This document shows positions 40,378-49,366 of a stretch of DNA of 64,000 nt, piece after piece. The position numbers and the translations under genes are program-made. Source of the DNA: Oceanospirillum linum (GTDB lineage Bacteria > Pseudomonadota > Gammaproteobacteria > Pseudomonadales > Halomonadaceae); the NCBI RefSeq assembly GCF_900182785.1, contig NZ_FXTS01000003.1, positions 186,001 to 250,000 of the forward strand, written 5' to 3'. Within the stretch, counting starts at the first letter, position 1. The number at the start of each line of letters is the position of its first letter. A model generated the notes under the pieces. The model was not told where the DNA came from. It searched no databases and saw nothing but the letters and a program-made list of their open reading frames with translations.

Positions 40378-41121
40378 TTACTCCGCCAACCAGATAATAC
40401 TGGCCATGCGGCCGGTCTGTCCGTCACGCCGGTAGGAGTAGAAGCGTTTACGTTCTGCGTAGGTACAGAAAGCCCCACCGTAAACCTGATCAACACCCCG
40501 CTCCGCCAGTTTCAGTCGCGCCAGCTGATACAGGTCGGCCATATAATGATTCAGGCGGAAGGGGCTTGGCTCAAAGCAGTCAAAACTTTGCGGCAGCTGT
40601 TCAACAAAACGCTGACGGACTTCGTCACCCACTTCAAAGTGTTTGCTGCTGATGGCGGGACCTAACCAAACCAGGGTTTTCTCCGGCTCAATATTCAGCT
40701 TATCCAACGTCGCCTCCAGTACCCCATCAGCCAGCCCGCGCCAACCGGCATGAGCCACGCCCACTTTGTCGCCCTCTTCTGAACAGAAGAATACCGGCAG
40801 GCAATCAGCGGTCATCACAACACAGGCATAGTCAGAGTTAAAAGCTACAGCGGCATCCGCTTCAATATCAGGGGTAAAGCTGTCAGCAACACAGGTACTG
40901 TGAGTTTGATTCAGCCAGAGCAGAGGCTGATCTTTACCCACAAAGTTTTGCAGATCTTCCCGGGCCATCGCAACGTTAGCGGGATTATCACCAACGTGCT
41001 CTGCCATATTGAAATGATCAAAGGGTGGTTTGCTACCCCCCCGCTCACGGGAGGTAACCAGCGCCTTCACATTTTTCGGTGCAGGCCAGTGGGGGGCCAT
41101 AAAGGCAAAGGCGTTACGCAT
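40378..41121 (-). CDS. pgeF: Peptidoglycan editing factor PgeF (YfiH, laccase-domain protein)
   Basis: A 247-residue protein of the DUF152/multicopper polyphenol oxidase-like family; the E. coli homologue removes wrongly incorporated residues from peptidoglycan precursors. The metal-site motifs LNQTHS, MTADCLPVFF and VAHAGWRGL with their conserved His and Cys are present in order. Its ATG overlaps the rluD stop codon by 1 nt (TAATG), so it is translationally coupled to rluD, the usual arrangement together with bamD upstream. Confidence 0.93.
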   Translation of the reverse strand: MRNAFAFMAPHWPAPKNVKALVTSRERGGSKPPFDHFNMAEHVGDNPANVAMAREDLQNFVGKDQPLLWLNQTHSTCVADSFTPDIEADAAVAFNSDYACVVMTADCLPVFFCSEEGDKVGVAHAGWRGLADGVLEATLDKLNIEPEKTLVWLGPAISSKHFEVGDEVRQRFVEQLPQSFDCFEPSPFRLNHYMADLYQLARLKLAERGVDQVYGGAFCTYAERKRFYSYRRDGQTGRMASIIWLAE

Positions 41122-42074
41122 TAATCTTCCAGATCCGTTTCCAGAGCATCCAGCAGCTTGAGGAAGTCACTGGGAAGATCAATTTCCCATTCCATAAGAT
41201 CCCCTGTGGCAGGGTGCCAAAGCTCCAGCCGCTTCGCGTGCAGCGCCTGTCGGGTGAAATGGCGCAGAGCCTGCTTTAAGCCTTCACTGCTGCCTGCAGG
41301 CAAGCGCATACGGCCACCGTACACAGGGTCGCCCACCAAAGGATAATTAATATGAGACATATGCACACGGATCTGGTGCGTTCGACCAGTCTCCAGCTTA
41401 CAACGAATATGAGTATGCCCCCGAAAGCGCTCAAGCACCCGGTAGTGTGTAACAGCGGGCTTACCGGTTTGTGTAACGGTCATTCGTTTTCGGTCTTTCT
41501 CATGTCGTCCAATAGGGGCGTCAACTTTACCGCCACCTGTCATCACGCCAACAGCCACAGCTTCATATTCACGTCCCATGGAACGATCCTGCAGCTGCTC
41601 AACTAAGGCATTCTGTGCCATCAGATTCTTAGCGACGACCATCAGACCTGTGGTGTCTTTATCCAGACGATGCACAATACCCGCACGGGGCAGATGCGCC
41701 ATATCCGGGGCGTGGTGCAACAGTGCATTCAGCAAGGTGCCGTTCTGATGGCCTGCCGCCGGATGAACAACAAGACCCGCCGGTTTGTTGATCACAAGAA
41801 TATCGTTATCTTCATAAACGATATCCAATGCGATGTCCTGGGCGACCCACTCGTCATTGTTCTCTTCAGTGGCTTCGATTTTCAGTGCTTCGCCGCCGTT
41901 CAGTTTCTCTTTCGGCTTGCGCTGCGCACCGTTGACGGTCAGTTCACCGGATTTAATCCAGCTTTGCAGGCGGGAGCGCGAGTAATCGGGAAAGAGCTCT
42001 GCGGCAATCTGATCCAGACGGGAACCGCTAAGTTCAAAAGGGACAGTTGCTTGCAGCGAGATTGATTCAGCCAT
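41121..42074 (-). CDS. rluD: 23S rRNA pseudouridine(1911/1915/1917) synthase
   Basis: A 317-residue pseudouridine synthase acting on helix 69 of 23S rRNA. The N-terminal S4 domain is visible (SRSRLQSWIKSGELTVNGAQ) and the catalytic Asp is in HRLDKDTTGLMVVAK. ATG 42072-42074 is chosen because the product MAESISLQATVPFELSGSRL then matches E. coli RluD in length; the open frame extends 42 residues further into the bamD promoter region, and no good ribosome-binding site helps decide. It is divergent from bamD, as in E. coli. Confidence 0.94.
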   Translation of the reverse strand: MAESISLQATVPFELSGSRLDQIAAELFPDYSRSRLQSWIKSGELTVNGAQRKPKEKLNGGEALKIEATEENNDEWVAQDIALDIVYEDNDILVINKPAGLVVHPAAGHQNGTLLNALLHHAPDMAHLPRAGIVHRLDKDTTGLMVVAKNLMAQNALVEQLQDRSMGREYEAVAVGVMTGGGKVDAPIGRHEKDRKRMTVTQTGKPAVTHYRVLERFRGHTHIRCKLETGRTHQIRVHMSHINYPLVGDPVYGGRMRLPAGSSEGLKQALRHFTRQALHAKRLELWHPATGDLMEWEIDLPSDFLKLLDALETDLED

Positions 42075-42261
42075 GAATGAATAAAGGTCCGGGTAAGAGT
42101 TAATATCTGAACCTAAACGCCTTGAAGTATGAAACTCCGGCGGGCTCAGGGTGTCAAAGAAAGGCTCGCAACGGCCCAATGACAAATACGTATTTATCAT
42201 CGGCCTGTGCTATAGTCATTCGCCGTTCATTCTACCATTGAAAACAGCTCTTTTGGTGATT

Positions 42262-43179
42262 ATGCGTAAGCCAGTTTCTTTCCCTCATTATAAACGCTGC
42301 AGCCGCAATGCCCATTTGGGCAAGTCTGTCTGCTCCCGATTGTTATCCCGCCAGTCTTTACTGGCTGCTTTTGCAGGTCTGGCACTTATGCTGGCAGGTT
42401 GTGCCAGTGATCAGTCTGCAGCAGATTTAGCCAAAGCTGAACGTACGCTTTACCTGGAGGCCAGGAACGCTCTGGAAGGCAACAACTTTATTCGCAGTCT
42501 TGAGCTACTGGAAGCCCTAGAAACCAAGTACCCACTGGGCCGCTTTTCAGAACAGGCTTTGCTGGAACAGGTCTATGCCCAGTTTCGTAATCAGGATTAC
42601 GAAACAGCCCGAGCAACAGCTGACCGCTTTATTCGCCTGCATCCACGGCATGCTCAGGTTGACTATGCCTATTATATGAAAGGGATGTCGTCGTATATGG
42701 CTGGCCGCTATATGCTGGAAGGCCTGGAGCTGATAGATATCTCAGAGCGTGACCTTGGTGCCACACGGGATGCTTTCTCTGACTTCGATAACTTTCTGCG
42801 CCGTTTCCCGGATAGCCGCTATGCTTTCGATGCCCGCCAGCGGATGCTTTATATCCGTAATGTACTGGCCCGTCGTGAGATCTTTATCGCACAGTTTTAT
42901 ATCCGCAAGAGCGGTTATGTTGCTGCAATCAAGCGCAGTCAGTTTGCACTGGAAAATTATCCGACAGCCGGAATTTCAGGTGATGCATTGGCGACATTAT
43001 CAGAGGCATATCTGCATCTCGGCATGGAGGAAGAAGCCCGTGAAGCGCTTGACCTGCTGAAATCCCAGTACCCTGAGCATAAGCAGCTAACCTCAAACGG
43101 ACAGCTGAAACTGCTTAAACCTTTGGGCGAAGGCAGCAAAGCCCCATGGGAAGCACTGATTCCGGACGTATTTAGTTAA
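42262..43179 (+). CDS. bamD: Outer membrane protein assembly factor BamD
   Basis: A 305-residue lipoprotein of the BAM complex that inserts beta-barrel proteins into the outer membrane. The signal peptide ends in the lipobox LAGC after an unusually long basic n-region (~30 residues before the hydrophobic core), then come TPR repeats (LEALETKYPLGRFSEQALLE, FRNQDYETARATADRFIRLH, YYMKGMSSYMAG). The ATG at 42262 has GGTGA just upstream; a TGCTATAGT extended -10 (42208-42216) precedes it. A start further upstream is open but would add non-signal residues. Confidence 0.93.
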   Translation: MRKPVSFPHYKRCSRNAHLGKSVCSRLLSRQSLLAAFAGLALMLAGCASDQSAADLAKAERTLYLEARNALEGNNFIRSLELLEALETKYPLGRFSEQALLEQVYAQFRNQDYETARATADRFIRLHPRHAQVDYAYYMKGMSSYMAGRYMLEGLELIDISERDLGATRDAFSDFDNFLRRFPDSRYAFDARQRMLYIRNVLARREIFIAQFYIRKSGYVAAIKRSQFALENYPTAGISGDALATLSEAYLHLGMEEEAREALDLLKSQYPEHKQLTSNGQLKLLKPLGEGSKAPWEALIPDVFS

Positions 43180-43257
43180 GGTATGGATCAGTAATGAGGC
43201 AGATATTAATCAGGCTCTGCGCTCAAACAGAAACGCTATTCAGCTTAGGATGACATT

Positions 43258-43527
43258 ATGGGTTTTATTATTTTCCGCTTAATCATCTTTATCGGTATTG
43301 TCTGGCTGGGCATTCGCCTGTTAAAAGCTTACAACCAGAGGAAGCTGCAATCCCAAAGCAACGGGACGGCATCTGAAAAGCGTGCAGCAGACTCACAACA
43401 GATGGTTCAGTGCAGATACTGCAACCTTCACCTGCCCCAGTCAGATGCAGTGAAGCATGAAAACCTTTGGTTTTGCTGCCATGAACATAAGCAGCACTTT
43501 CTGGATAGCGGCCCTGAGAAAAAATAG
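43258..43527 (+). CDS. PP0621-family small membrane protein
   Basis: An 89-residue protein with one N-terminal membrane helix (GFIIFRLIIFIGIVWLGIRL), a hydrophilic linker and a C-terminal zinc-ribbon-like pattern: CRYCNLHLP then WFCCHEHKQHF. This layout is that of the PP0621 family, of unknown function. It lies 78 nt after bamD on the same strand with a weak GGAT before the ATG, and a strong terminator follows, so it may share the bamD transcript. Confidence 0.8.
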   Translation: MGFIIFRLIIFIGIVWLGIRLLKAYNQRKLQSQSNGTASEKRAADSQQMVQCRYCNLHLPQSDAVKHENLWFCCHEHKQHFLDSGPEKK

Positions 43528-43568
43528 GCGGTACCGTTTCCTGTAAACGGGTCTCTGGAAAACAGAAA

Positions 43569-43612
43569 GGGTGTGGATAACCGGGAAAAGCCAGTTATCC
43601 ACACCCTTTTTT
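43569..43612. terminator. Strong terminator between convergent genes
   Basis: A 13-bp perfect stem (GGGTGTGGATAAC at 43569-43581, GTTATCCACACCC at 43594-43606) followed by TTTTTT on the + strand. It ends the bamD-side transcript and may also stop thiO transcription. Confidence 0.9.
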
Positions 43613-43629
43613 ATGGATACCTATCGGTC

Positions 43630-44766
43630 TTAAATTATCTCGCCTTCCGTTTCTTCCAGTCGAGAGCTTGGTTGATAAGGTGCCGGATCAATTATCGTCT
43701 GCTGGCCCAGCAGCTGATTACAGAGCAGCTCTGTCGCAGCGGGTGCCAGAACCAGGCCATTGCGGAAATGACCGGCATTAACATGCAGATGGCCCACCTC
43801 CTCCACTGCACCGATAAAAGGTACGCCGTCCGGTGACCCCGGGCGCAGGCCACACCAATGGTGCTCTACCGGGATCTCCTTCAATGCAGGAATAATCGCT
43901 TCAGCGCTGGCCTGCAGTGATTGACGGGCCTCTTCAGTGGTTTGCTTATTAAAGCCGTCATACTCCAGTGTTGAACCGACCAGAATACGACCATCGTTAC
44001 GGGGAATCACATAGCGGCCATCCAGCATCACAACACGGTTCACCAAGCCTGGCTCCGCCTTGTAGACCATCATCTGGCCTCGCACCGGCTCAATGGGCAA
44101 CTGCGGCAGCAGATTCTCACCATTGGCCCCTTCAGCGTTAAACAAGCCAGAGCTCCAGGCTCCACTGCAGACAATGACCTGGCCTGCACTCAGTACCGAG
44201 TTGGCCGTGTTGACGCCAATCGCCCGTCCATCCATTACCCGGATACTTTTGACCTCAACATGCTCCAGAATACGAACATTCGTTCGCTGCTCAAGGCTCT
44301 TTTTCAGAGCCTTGCCTAGACGCGGGTTACGGATACTGCCCACCTCCGGCATCCAGATAGCTTGTTCTTTACCGGGAGCGATACTGGCTTCTGTGCTGTA
44401 GATAAACTCTTTGGTAACCTGTGTCAGTGGCTGCTGATATTTTTCAGCCCAGGCCAATGCCTCAGCTTCATCGTCAACCCGAAGCATCAGCATACCTCCG
44501 GAGCGAAACTCCGGATCAATCCCGGTTTCTTCGGCCAGCGCTTTTGCTAATTGAGGATAATACCCTTGTGACCAGTTGGCTAAGGCGGTAATTTCCGGGC
44601 GGTAACGCCAAGGGTAAAGCGGAGAAACAATACCACCGCCAGCCCATGAAGATTCTTTACACAATAGGCCTCTATCAACAATAGTGACGTCCGCACCGGA
44701 GTCTGCCAATATACGGGCGGTCATCATACCGATCACGCCACCACCGACGATCAGAAAATCGTTCAA
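43630..44766 (-). CDS. thiO: Glycine oxidase ThiO (thiamine synthesis)
   Basis: A 378-residue FAD enzyme of the DAO family. The dinucleotide-binding start FLIVGGGVIGMMTARILADS with the acidic end of strand 2 (VTIVDRG) is intact, and GLRPGSPDGVPFIGAV and HVNAGHFRNGLVLAPA near the C-terminus are the FAD-contact regions of ThiO. It oxidises glycine to iminoglycine for the thiazole ring. No other thi gene is in the window; it follows the minor pilin genes on the same strand after 77 nt, a neighbourhood seen in other gammaproteobacteria. Confidence 0.9.
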   Translation of the reverse strand: MNDFLIVGGGVIGMMTARILADSGADVTIVDRGLLCKESSWAGGGIVSPLYPWRYRPEITALANWSQGYYPQLAKALAEETGIDPEFRSGGMLMLRVDDEAEALAWAEKYQQPLTQVTKEFIYSTEASIAPGKEQAIWMPEVGSIRNPRLGKALKKSLEQRTNVRILEHVEVKSIRVMDGRAIGVNTANSVLSAGQVIVCSGAWSSGLFNAEGANGENLLPQLPIEPVRGQMMVYKAEPGLVNRVVMLDGRYVIPRNDGRILVGSTLEYDGFNKQTTEEARQSLQASAEAIIPALKEIPVEHHWCGLRPGSPDGVPFIGAVEEVGHLHVNAGHFRNGLVLAPAATELLCNQLLGQQTIIDPAPYQPSSRLEETEGEII

Positions 44767-44843
44767 ACTATTTCCCCTGTCTTTATGTTTATTGATTAAC
44801 GGTACCGTCTTCCTGGGTTCCGATGATACGTTAAAGCCTTCAT

Positions 44844-45335
44844 TTAGCCCGACGGACTGGCAGCCATATCACAATTCAAAAAAACGCACCTTGCAGCCTT
44901 TGCACGCATTACAGAATCAGTGCCATAGCCACCTGACATAGGGTCAGCGTAAAGCAGAGTTGCAAGCTGGACACTGTGACTGCGATTTTGGCTATCCTTC
45001 CAGGTTACCGTTGCGGTGTACCGGACTGTATTGGTAAAACCTGCAACAGGAAAACGCTCCCAACGGATTTCATAGTTCGTACTCCCCCCCGCAACATCAC
45101 TCTGAGAGCCTCCGGCAGCTGAGCTCTGGAGAATTTTCAGGCTCTCTATTTTACTCTGGGCAAGGGCCAGTGCCTGAAAGCGCGCTTTAGTTGTGGTGCC
45201 GGCCTGAAAAAGCTCTGCCTGAAATTTCGCGGTCGCCGCCATCCCCACAGAAATAATCAGAACGATAAGCAGGACTTCGATCAGGGTTATACCCGTTTGC
45301 TCTGTTTCCATCATGTCCGATAGATACCTTTCCAT
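44844..45335 (-). CDS. pilV: Type IV pilus minor pilin PilV
   Basis: A 163-residue prepilin-like protein. The type III signal is EQTG|ITLIEVLLIVLII with Gly15 before the cleavage site and Glu at +5; Ile replaces the usual Phe at +1. A PilV-type body follows (QALALAQSKIESLKILQSSA). An internal tandem ATG would give a shorter leader of 8 residues and may be the real start. It is the last of four minor pilin genes on this strand, whereas PilV is more often second in the order. Confidence 0.82.
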   Translation of the reverse strand: MERYLSDMMETEQTGITLIEVLLIVLIISVGMAATAKFQAELFQAGTTTKARFQALALAQSKIESLKILQSSAAGGSQSDVAGGSTNYEIRWERFPVAGFTNTVRYTATVTWKDSQNRSHSVQLATLLYADPMSGGYGTDSVMRAKAARCVFLNCDMAASPSG

Positions 45336-45360
45336 AGTGTTGCTACATCCTATGCAAGCC

Positions 45361-45864
45361 TCACCAATCGCGCCAACTTCCGGGAATACGGAGATAGTTA
45401 ATCGTTGGCGAATAGCTTAAACGGCTCGCCACAAGGCGCACAACCTGCTGCCGAGTAAGATCTGAGTCGGACTCTGCCGTTGCCCTGGCCCGAACTTCCA
45501 CCAGCCAGCGGCCACAAGCAGATTTTGCAGCCCCCAGCCCCGGATCTAAGCAACCCGGCAGATAATCAACACTCAAATTATAACGGTCACTGCCTGCTGT
45601 GATAACGTAATCCGGAGCAGTAAGATCGCTCCAGGTTGCAAAATCAGGAGCATAACGGTTCAGCCAGGCGATACCATATTCAAGGCCAGCCTCTGCAGCA
45701 TACTCCAGCTCTCTGCTTCTGTTTTCATTCCCAGAGACAGCCTGTTCCATCAGTAAGGTACGAGCACTGAGGAAAGTCATAATCGTCAGGGAAACTAAAA
45801 GCACAACTGTAAATATAAGTGTTGCCAGTCCCGCCTGATGGCGCTTAAGGGATATAGCGATCAT
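45361..45864 (-). CDS. pilX: Type IV pilus minor pilin PilX
   Basis: A 167-residue protein with the PilX_N pattern: a short basic leader, then QAGLATLIFTVVLLVSLTIM, followed by MEQAVSGNENRSRELEYAAE, the helical segment with the A-A-E-A motif seen in PilX/GspK-like tip proteins. Its start overlaps the pilW end by 20 nt, implying coupling. The body is short for the family, and the C-terminus ends with SPTINYLRIPGSWRDW. Confidence 0.82.
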   Translation of the reverse strand: MIAISLKRHQAGLATLIFTVVLLVSLTIMTFLSARTLLMEQAVSGNENRSRELEYAAEAGLEYGIAWLNRYAPDFATWSDLTAPDYVITAGSDRYNLSVDYLPGCLDPGLGAAKSACGRWLVEVRARATAESDSDLTRQQVVRLVASRLSYSPTINYLRIPGSWRDW

Positions 45865-46600
45865 TACGCACCCTCACTTTACCGGTCACCGTCATTGAGA
45901 ACTCATCCCTACTGCCACTGATGGTGACCTGAAGGTTACGCTCTTCAAGGCAGGCAGCCCCGCCTGTACAGCCATGGCCATCTGATATATTGATAGCTTC
46001 CGGTGCCGACAGAGCATTGCCATCCCGGTCAATATAGCGAATTGAGAAATGAGTGATTTTCACATCATCCTCTGTCAGAGACTCCCAGGTATTCACTGCT
46101 GCATTATAGCCACAACCAGGGTGAGGCCCCCCATCAGAAACGATAGTCCCTGTTCTGATTTGCAACCGCTTGCTACTGCTCAGTTTAAAACCGAAGTGAT
46201 TCATATCTCCGGTATAGGGGTCGTTATCGCCATCCAGATCATAACTGTAAGTAACGCAGCTACACTCATAAGCAGCATTGCAATCCCACAGCCGAAGGTT
46301 ACTGACCGGGTCCATAAAGGGGTTATTGCTATACAGGCTCTGCATTGCACTCTCTGAGTCTGGCAGAGCACCTCCCGCCAAACCACCGGCACGCCTCAGC
46401 TCTCTCAGAATAAGATCAAGACTGGTGCGTAAATTATGATTCAGCTGCGTCTGTTTGTGACGATCCATGGATGACGTGACCGTTGCCAGGTACACCGTCA
46501 TAACCGCACCGACCAGAGATAAGCCCAAGACCAAAGAGATCAGTAACTCCGGCAAGGTAAACCCGGCCTGATTGGGGCGACGCAAAGAATGAAGATTCAC
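45845..46600 (-). CDS. pilW: Type IV pilus minor pilin PilW
   Basis: A 251-residue minor pilin. The prepilin site is NQAG|FTLPELLISLVLG (Gly13, Pro at +4, Glu at +5), then the PilW body (LRTSLDLILRELRRAGGLAG) with several cysteines (CNAAYECSC, CGYNAA, CTGGAAC). It starts directly after the fimT stop codon with no gap and overlaps pilX. PilW, PilX, PilV and FimU/FimT form the initiation complex at the pilus tip. Confidence 0.88.
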   Translation of the reverse strand: MNLHSLRRPNQAGFTLPELLISLVLGLSLVGAVMTVYLATVTSSMDRHKQTQLNHNLRTSLDLILRELRRAGGLAGGALPDSESAMQSLYSNNPFMDPVSNLRLWDCNAAYECSCVTYSYDLDGDNDPYTGDMNHFGFKLSSSKRLQIRTGTIVSDGGPHPGCGYNAAVNTWESLTEDDVKITHFSIRYIDRDGNALSAPEAINISDGHGCTGGAACLEERNLQVTISGSRDEFSMTVTGKVRVRNDRYIP

Positions 46601-47128
46601 TCAACAATCCTCCACTCCCGATAGATTACCGCATGCCTTTACCCTGCCAATTCTGGAAATGACAACAGCACCGGAGTAAGACGCTGAGTTCAAAGGGATC
46701 GTCCCGGCAAAAGAACCGGAGTCCCAGGGTAAGCCTCTGACACCATCAAACCGAAAACTCCGTAATTGACTGATACGGATCCCGGAATAATCTTCACTGG
46801 TCAGGCGATGAAGAACCTGAGTTCCATTCACGGTGAGTGAACAGGCATCCGCTTGCATGGGGTCAGAAGAGGAGCAATCACAATCAGCCTTCAGGCTCAG
46901 ACCAACACACCAATCAGCCCCGGCAGAGCCCGAAACAAAAATGGTCACATTTCGTTTGATTGCCTCTGAGCGTGCATAAACCAGCTTTTGCTTAAGATTA
47001 AACAAAGCCCCGCGAAGCCGCTCCTGCTCTATATATCGGCTTATATTCGGGCCCGTCGCCGCCGTAAGAACACTGATAATAATTAACGTAATCAGCAGCT
47101 CTATCAGAGTAAATCCCTTTGCTCTCAT
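46601..47128 (-). CDS. fimT: Type IV pilus minor pilin FimT/FimU (GspH family)
   Basis: A 175-residue minor pilin. The start MRAKG|FTLIELLITLIIIS has a 5-residue leader, and the GspH-type body has YARSEAIKRNVTIFVSGSAG with cysteine pairs later (CDCSSSD). ATG 47126-47128 is chosen with GAGAG 6 nt upstream; the open frame continues into the region shared with the divergent pilE promoter. It is the first gene of the fimT-pilW-pilX-pilV group. Confidence 0.88.
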   Translation of the reverse strand: MRAKGFTLIELLITLIIISVLTAATGPNISRYIEQERLRGALFNLKQKLVYARSEAIKRNVTIFVSGSAGADWCVGLSLKADCDCSSSDPMQADACSLTVNGTQVLHRLTSEDYSGIRISQLRSFRFDGVRGLPWDSGSFAGTIPLNSASYSGAVVISRIGRVKACGNLSGVEDC

Positions 47129-47265
47129 ATTGCTCTCTGTTTTTTCAGATACAATTGTCTTAACATGCCACGCAGACGCAGGGTTCACAAGCACTCTTCG
47201 TAAGTGCTTCCCCTCTAAAAGTACTTCAGTGACCGCCTCTCTGATCAGGATCAAAAGGATGTGCT

Positions 47266-47673
47266 ATGCCTGATTTCAAGACCGTAAAGCAGGGATTTAC
47301 TCTGATAGAACTGCTGATTGTTTTTGCCATTGTTGGCATTCTGGGTGCAGTCGCCTACCCTTCATACAAAAATTATACCTTTGAAAGCCGTCGAGTTGAT
47401 GCCCATAGCGCAATTCTACGGGTTCAGCTGGCCCAGGAGCGTTGGCGAGCCAGTCATAACAGCTACACCTCTGATATGACAGATGTGGGATTAAATACTG
47501 CGGCAACATCCGGTGAAGGCTTTTACACCCTCTCTGTTAGCCACCCATCCCCGGTGGGCTACCGGGTTACAGCCAGTGCAACCGGATCACAATCAGGAGA
47601 TACCGGCTGCAGCAAAATTGAACTGACCAAGTCCGCCTCCGGCGAAACCAGATCGCCTATCCATTGCTGGTAA
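47266..47673 (+). CDS. pilE: Type IV minor pilin PilE
   Basis: A 135-residue prepilin. MPDFKTVKQG|FTLIELLIVFAIVG has Gly10 before the site and Glu at +5. The PilE-type body contains RRVDAHSAILRVQLAQERWR and DVGLNTAATSGEGFYTLSVS, and a C-terminal disulfide pair (TGCSKIELT to PIHCW). AAGGA lies 6 nt before the ATG. It is divergent from fimT, so two promoters must lie in the 137-nt gap. The usual pilY1 gene, expected between pilX and pilE, is missing here. Confidence 0.9.
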   Translation: MPDFKTVKQGFTLIELLIVFAIVGILGAVAYPSYKNYTFESRRVDAHSAILRVQLAQERWRASHNSYTSDMTDVGLNTAATSGEGFYTLSVSHPSPVGYRVTASATGSQSGDTGCSKIELTKSASGETRSPIHCW

Positions 47674-47703
47674 GCATTATCAAGGGGCGTCTCAGGCCAT
47701 AAA

Positions 47704-47740
47704 AAAAGCGCAGCCCTGTAAAACAGAAGCTGCGCCTTTT
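47704..47740. terminator. Bidirectional terminator between pilE and ispH
   Basis: A perfect 7-bp GC-rich stem (GCGCAGC at 47708-47714, GCTGCGC at 47729-47735) flanked by AAAA and CTTTT, serving both converging genes. Confidence 0.8.
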
Positions 47741-47763
47741 GACTTCAGTCTGTCGATGACCTT

Positions 47764-48744
47764 TTACTCACCGATATCGGTCAGCCTAAGCTCTTTCGGA
47801 ATCGAAAACACCACATTCTCTTCCCGCCCATCCAGCTCAACAGGGTCTGCAGCTCCGAGTTCTCCTAACTGTTCAATCACCTGCTGAACCAAAATAGCAG
47901 GCGCTGAAGCTCCGGCGGTAATACCGATCTTAGGTTCTCCCACAAGCCAGGCAGGATCGATCTCTGTAGCGTTGTCGATAAGGTACGCCTGTGTGTCCAT
48001 CCGCTCAGAAAGCTCTCGTAAGCGATTCGAGTTGGAGCTGTTCGGTGAACCCACTACCAGAACCAGATCACACTCCGCCGCCAGCTGCTTGACCGCATCC
48101 TGTCGGTTCTGAGTTGCGTAACAGATGTCATCTTTTTTCGGCCCCTGAATATCAGGAAACTTCGCCCGCAGTGCATCAATAACCCGGGCAGTATCATCCA
48201 TCGACAGGGTTGTCTGGGTTACAAAGGCCAGCTGAGATGGGTCCCGCACCTTAAGGCTCGTAACATCTGCTTCATTCTCCACCAGATAGATAGAGCCTCC
48301 GGCAGATGTATCGTAGCGCCCCATGGTACCTTCTACTTCCGGGTGCCCCTCATGGCCGATAAGAATACACTCCTGACCCTGCTTACTGTAACGCAGCACT
48401 TCAAGGTGAACTTTGGTTACTAAGGGGCAGGTAGCGTCAAATACCTTCAATCCGCGGCGATCGGCCTCATCCTGGACGGCTTTCGAAACCCCATGGGCAC
48501 TGAAGATCACAATAGTGTCATCAGGCACCTCATGCAGCTCATCAACAAAAATAGCACCACGCTCTTTCAGGTCATTAACCACAAACTTGTTGTGCACCAC
48601 TTCATGGCGGACGTAGATCGGTGGCTCAAAAACTTCCAGAGCGCGGTTCACAATCTCAATGGCACGATCAACACCGGCACAAAAACCACGGGGGTTAGCC
48701 AGTTTAATCTGCATCTGTGCCGGATTAACTTCTGTTACTGACAT
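47764..48744 (-). CDS. ispH: 4-hydroxy-3-methylbut-2-enyl diphosphate reductase
   Basis: A 326-residue iron-sulfur enzyme, last step of the MEP pathway, giving IPP and DMAPP. The three cluster cysteines are in RGFCAGVDRA (Cys22), DATCPLV and DICYATQNRQ; catalytic His residues lie in EVVHNKFVV and SAHGVSK. Normal length. It ends a six-gene run on the same strand (murJ, ribF, ileS, lspA, fkpB, ispH), a conserved gammaproteobacterial arrangement. It supplies precursors for IspB and possibly for the tandem prenyl-synthase protein. Confidence 0.97.
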   Translation of the reverse strand: MSVTEVNPAQMQIKLANPRGFCAGVDRAIEIVNRALEVFEPPIYVRHEVVHNKFVVNDLKERGAIFVDELHEVPDDTIVIFSAHGVSKAVQDEADRRGLKVFDATCPLVTKVHLEVLRYSKQGQECILIGHEGHPEVEGTMGRYDTSAGGSIYLVENEADVTSLKVRDPSQLAFVTQTTLSMDDTARVIDALRAKFPDIQGPKKDDICYATQNRQDAVKQLAAECDLVLVVGSPNSSNSNRLRELSERMDTQAYLIDNATEIDPAWLVGEPKIGITAGASAPAILVQQVIEQLGELGAADPVELDGREENVVFSIPKELRLTDIGE

Positions 48745-48810
48745 GGGTTACTCTTTAGCGATCAGCCATTAGCGACAAATAGGATTTCAATGCACACAGG
48801 GAAAGCAGAA

Positions 48811-49272
48811 CTATGCCTCTGTTGCCTGCTCCGGCGCATCTTCTACTGCGATAATTTCCACTTCGAATTTCAATGCACGCCCCGCCAGAGGGTGATTAAA
48901 ATCTACCGTAACCTGTTCATCATCAAACTCAACGACAACACCTGGCAGCTCACCATTGGCCTTATCCGCAAAGCTCAGCATCAGGCCGGGCTCAAGCTCA
49001 AGTTCCGGGGCAAACTGCTGCCGTGGCAGCTTCTGAATATTGCTTGGATTATGCTGGCCAAAGGCATGCTCCGGCTCAATATCAAAAATCTCTTTCGCAC
49101 CAGCGCTTAAGCCCAGCAGCGGTGTCTCAAAGCCCGCAGGCAGATTACCATCGCCCACAATCAAACGAACCGGATCTTTGTCAAAAGTACTATCGACTGT
49201 CGCGCCTTCTGCCAGTTTCAGGGCAAAGTGCAATGTCACTTGCTTACCGGGGCCGATCTGTTGCTCACTCAT
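48811..49272 (-). CDS. fkpB: FKBP-type peptidyl-prolyl isomerase FkpB (SlpA-like)
   Basis: A 153-residue protein of the SlyD/SlpA FKBP group: VTLHFALKLAEGATVDSTFD at the start, PAGFETPLLGLSAGAKEIFD as the FKBP core, then an insert-in-flap domain, and VDFNHPLAGRALKFEVEIIA. The metal-binding His-rich tail of SlyD is absent, pointing to FkpB. It lies between lspA and ispH as in E. coli. Confidence 0.93.
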   Translation of the reverse strand: MSEQQIGPGKQVTLHFALKLAEGATVDSTFDKDPVRLIVGDGNLPAGFETPLLGLSAGAKEIFDIEPEHAFGQHNPSNIQKLPRQQFAPELELEPGLMLSFADKANGELPGVVVEFDDEQVTVDFNHPLAGRALKFEVEIIAVEDAPEQATEA

Positions 49273-49366
49273 TTATCATTACCTTATTCTTTAGCCAACT
49301 GAACCAGAGTTCAGCAAGGGCATACAGCACATTGCCGATCACCCGTTGAAAATATCGGCAGGACAA

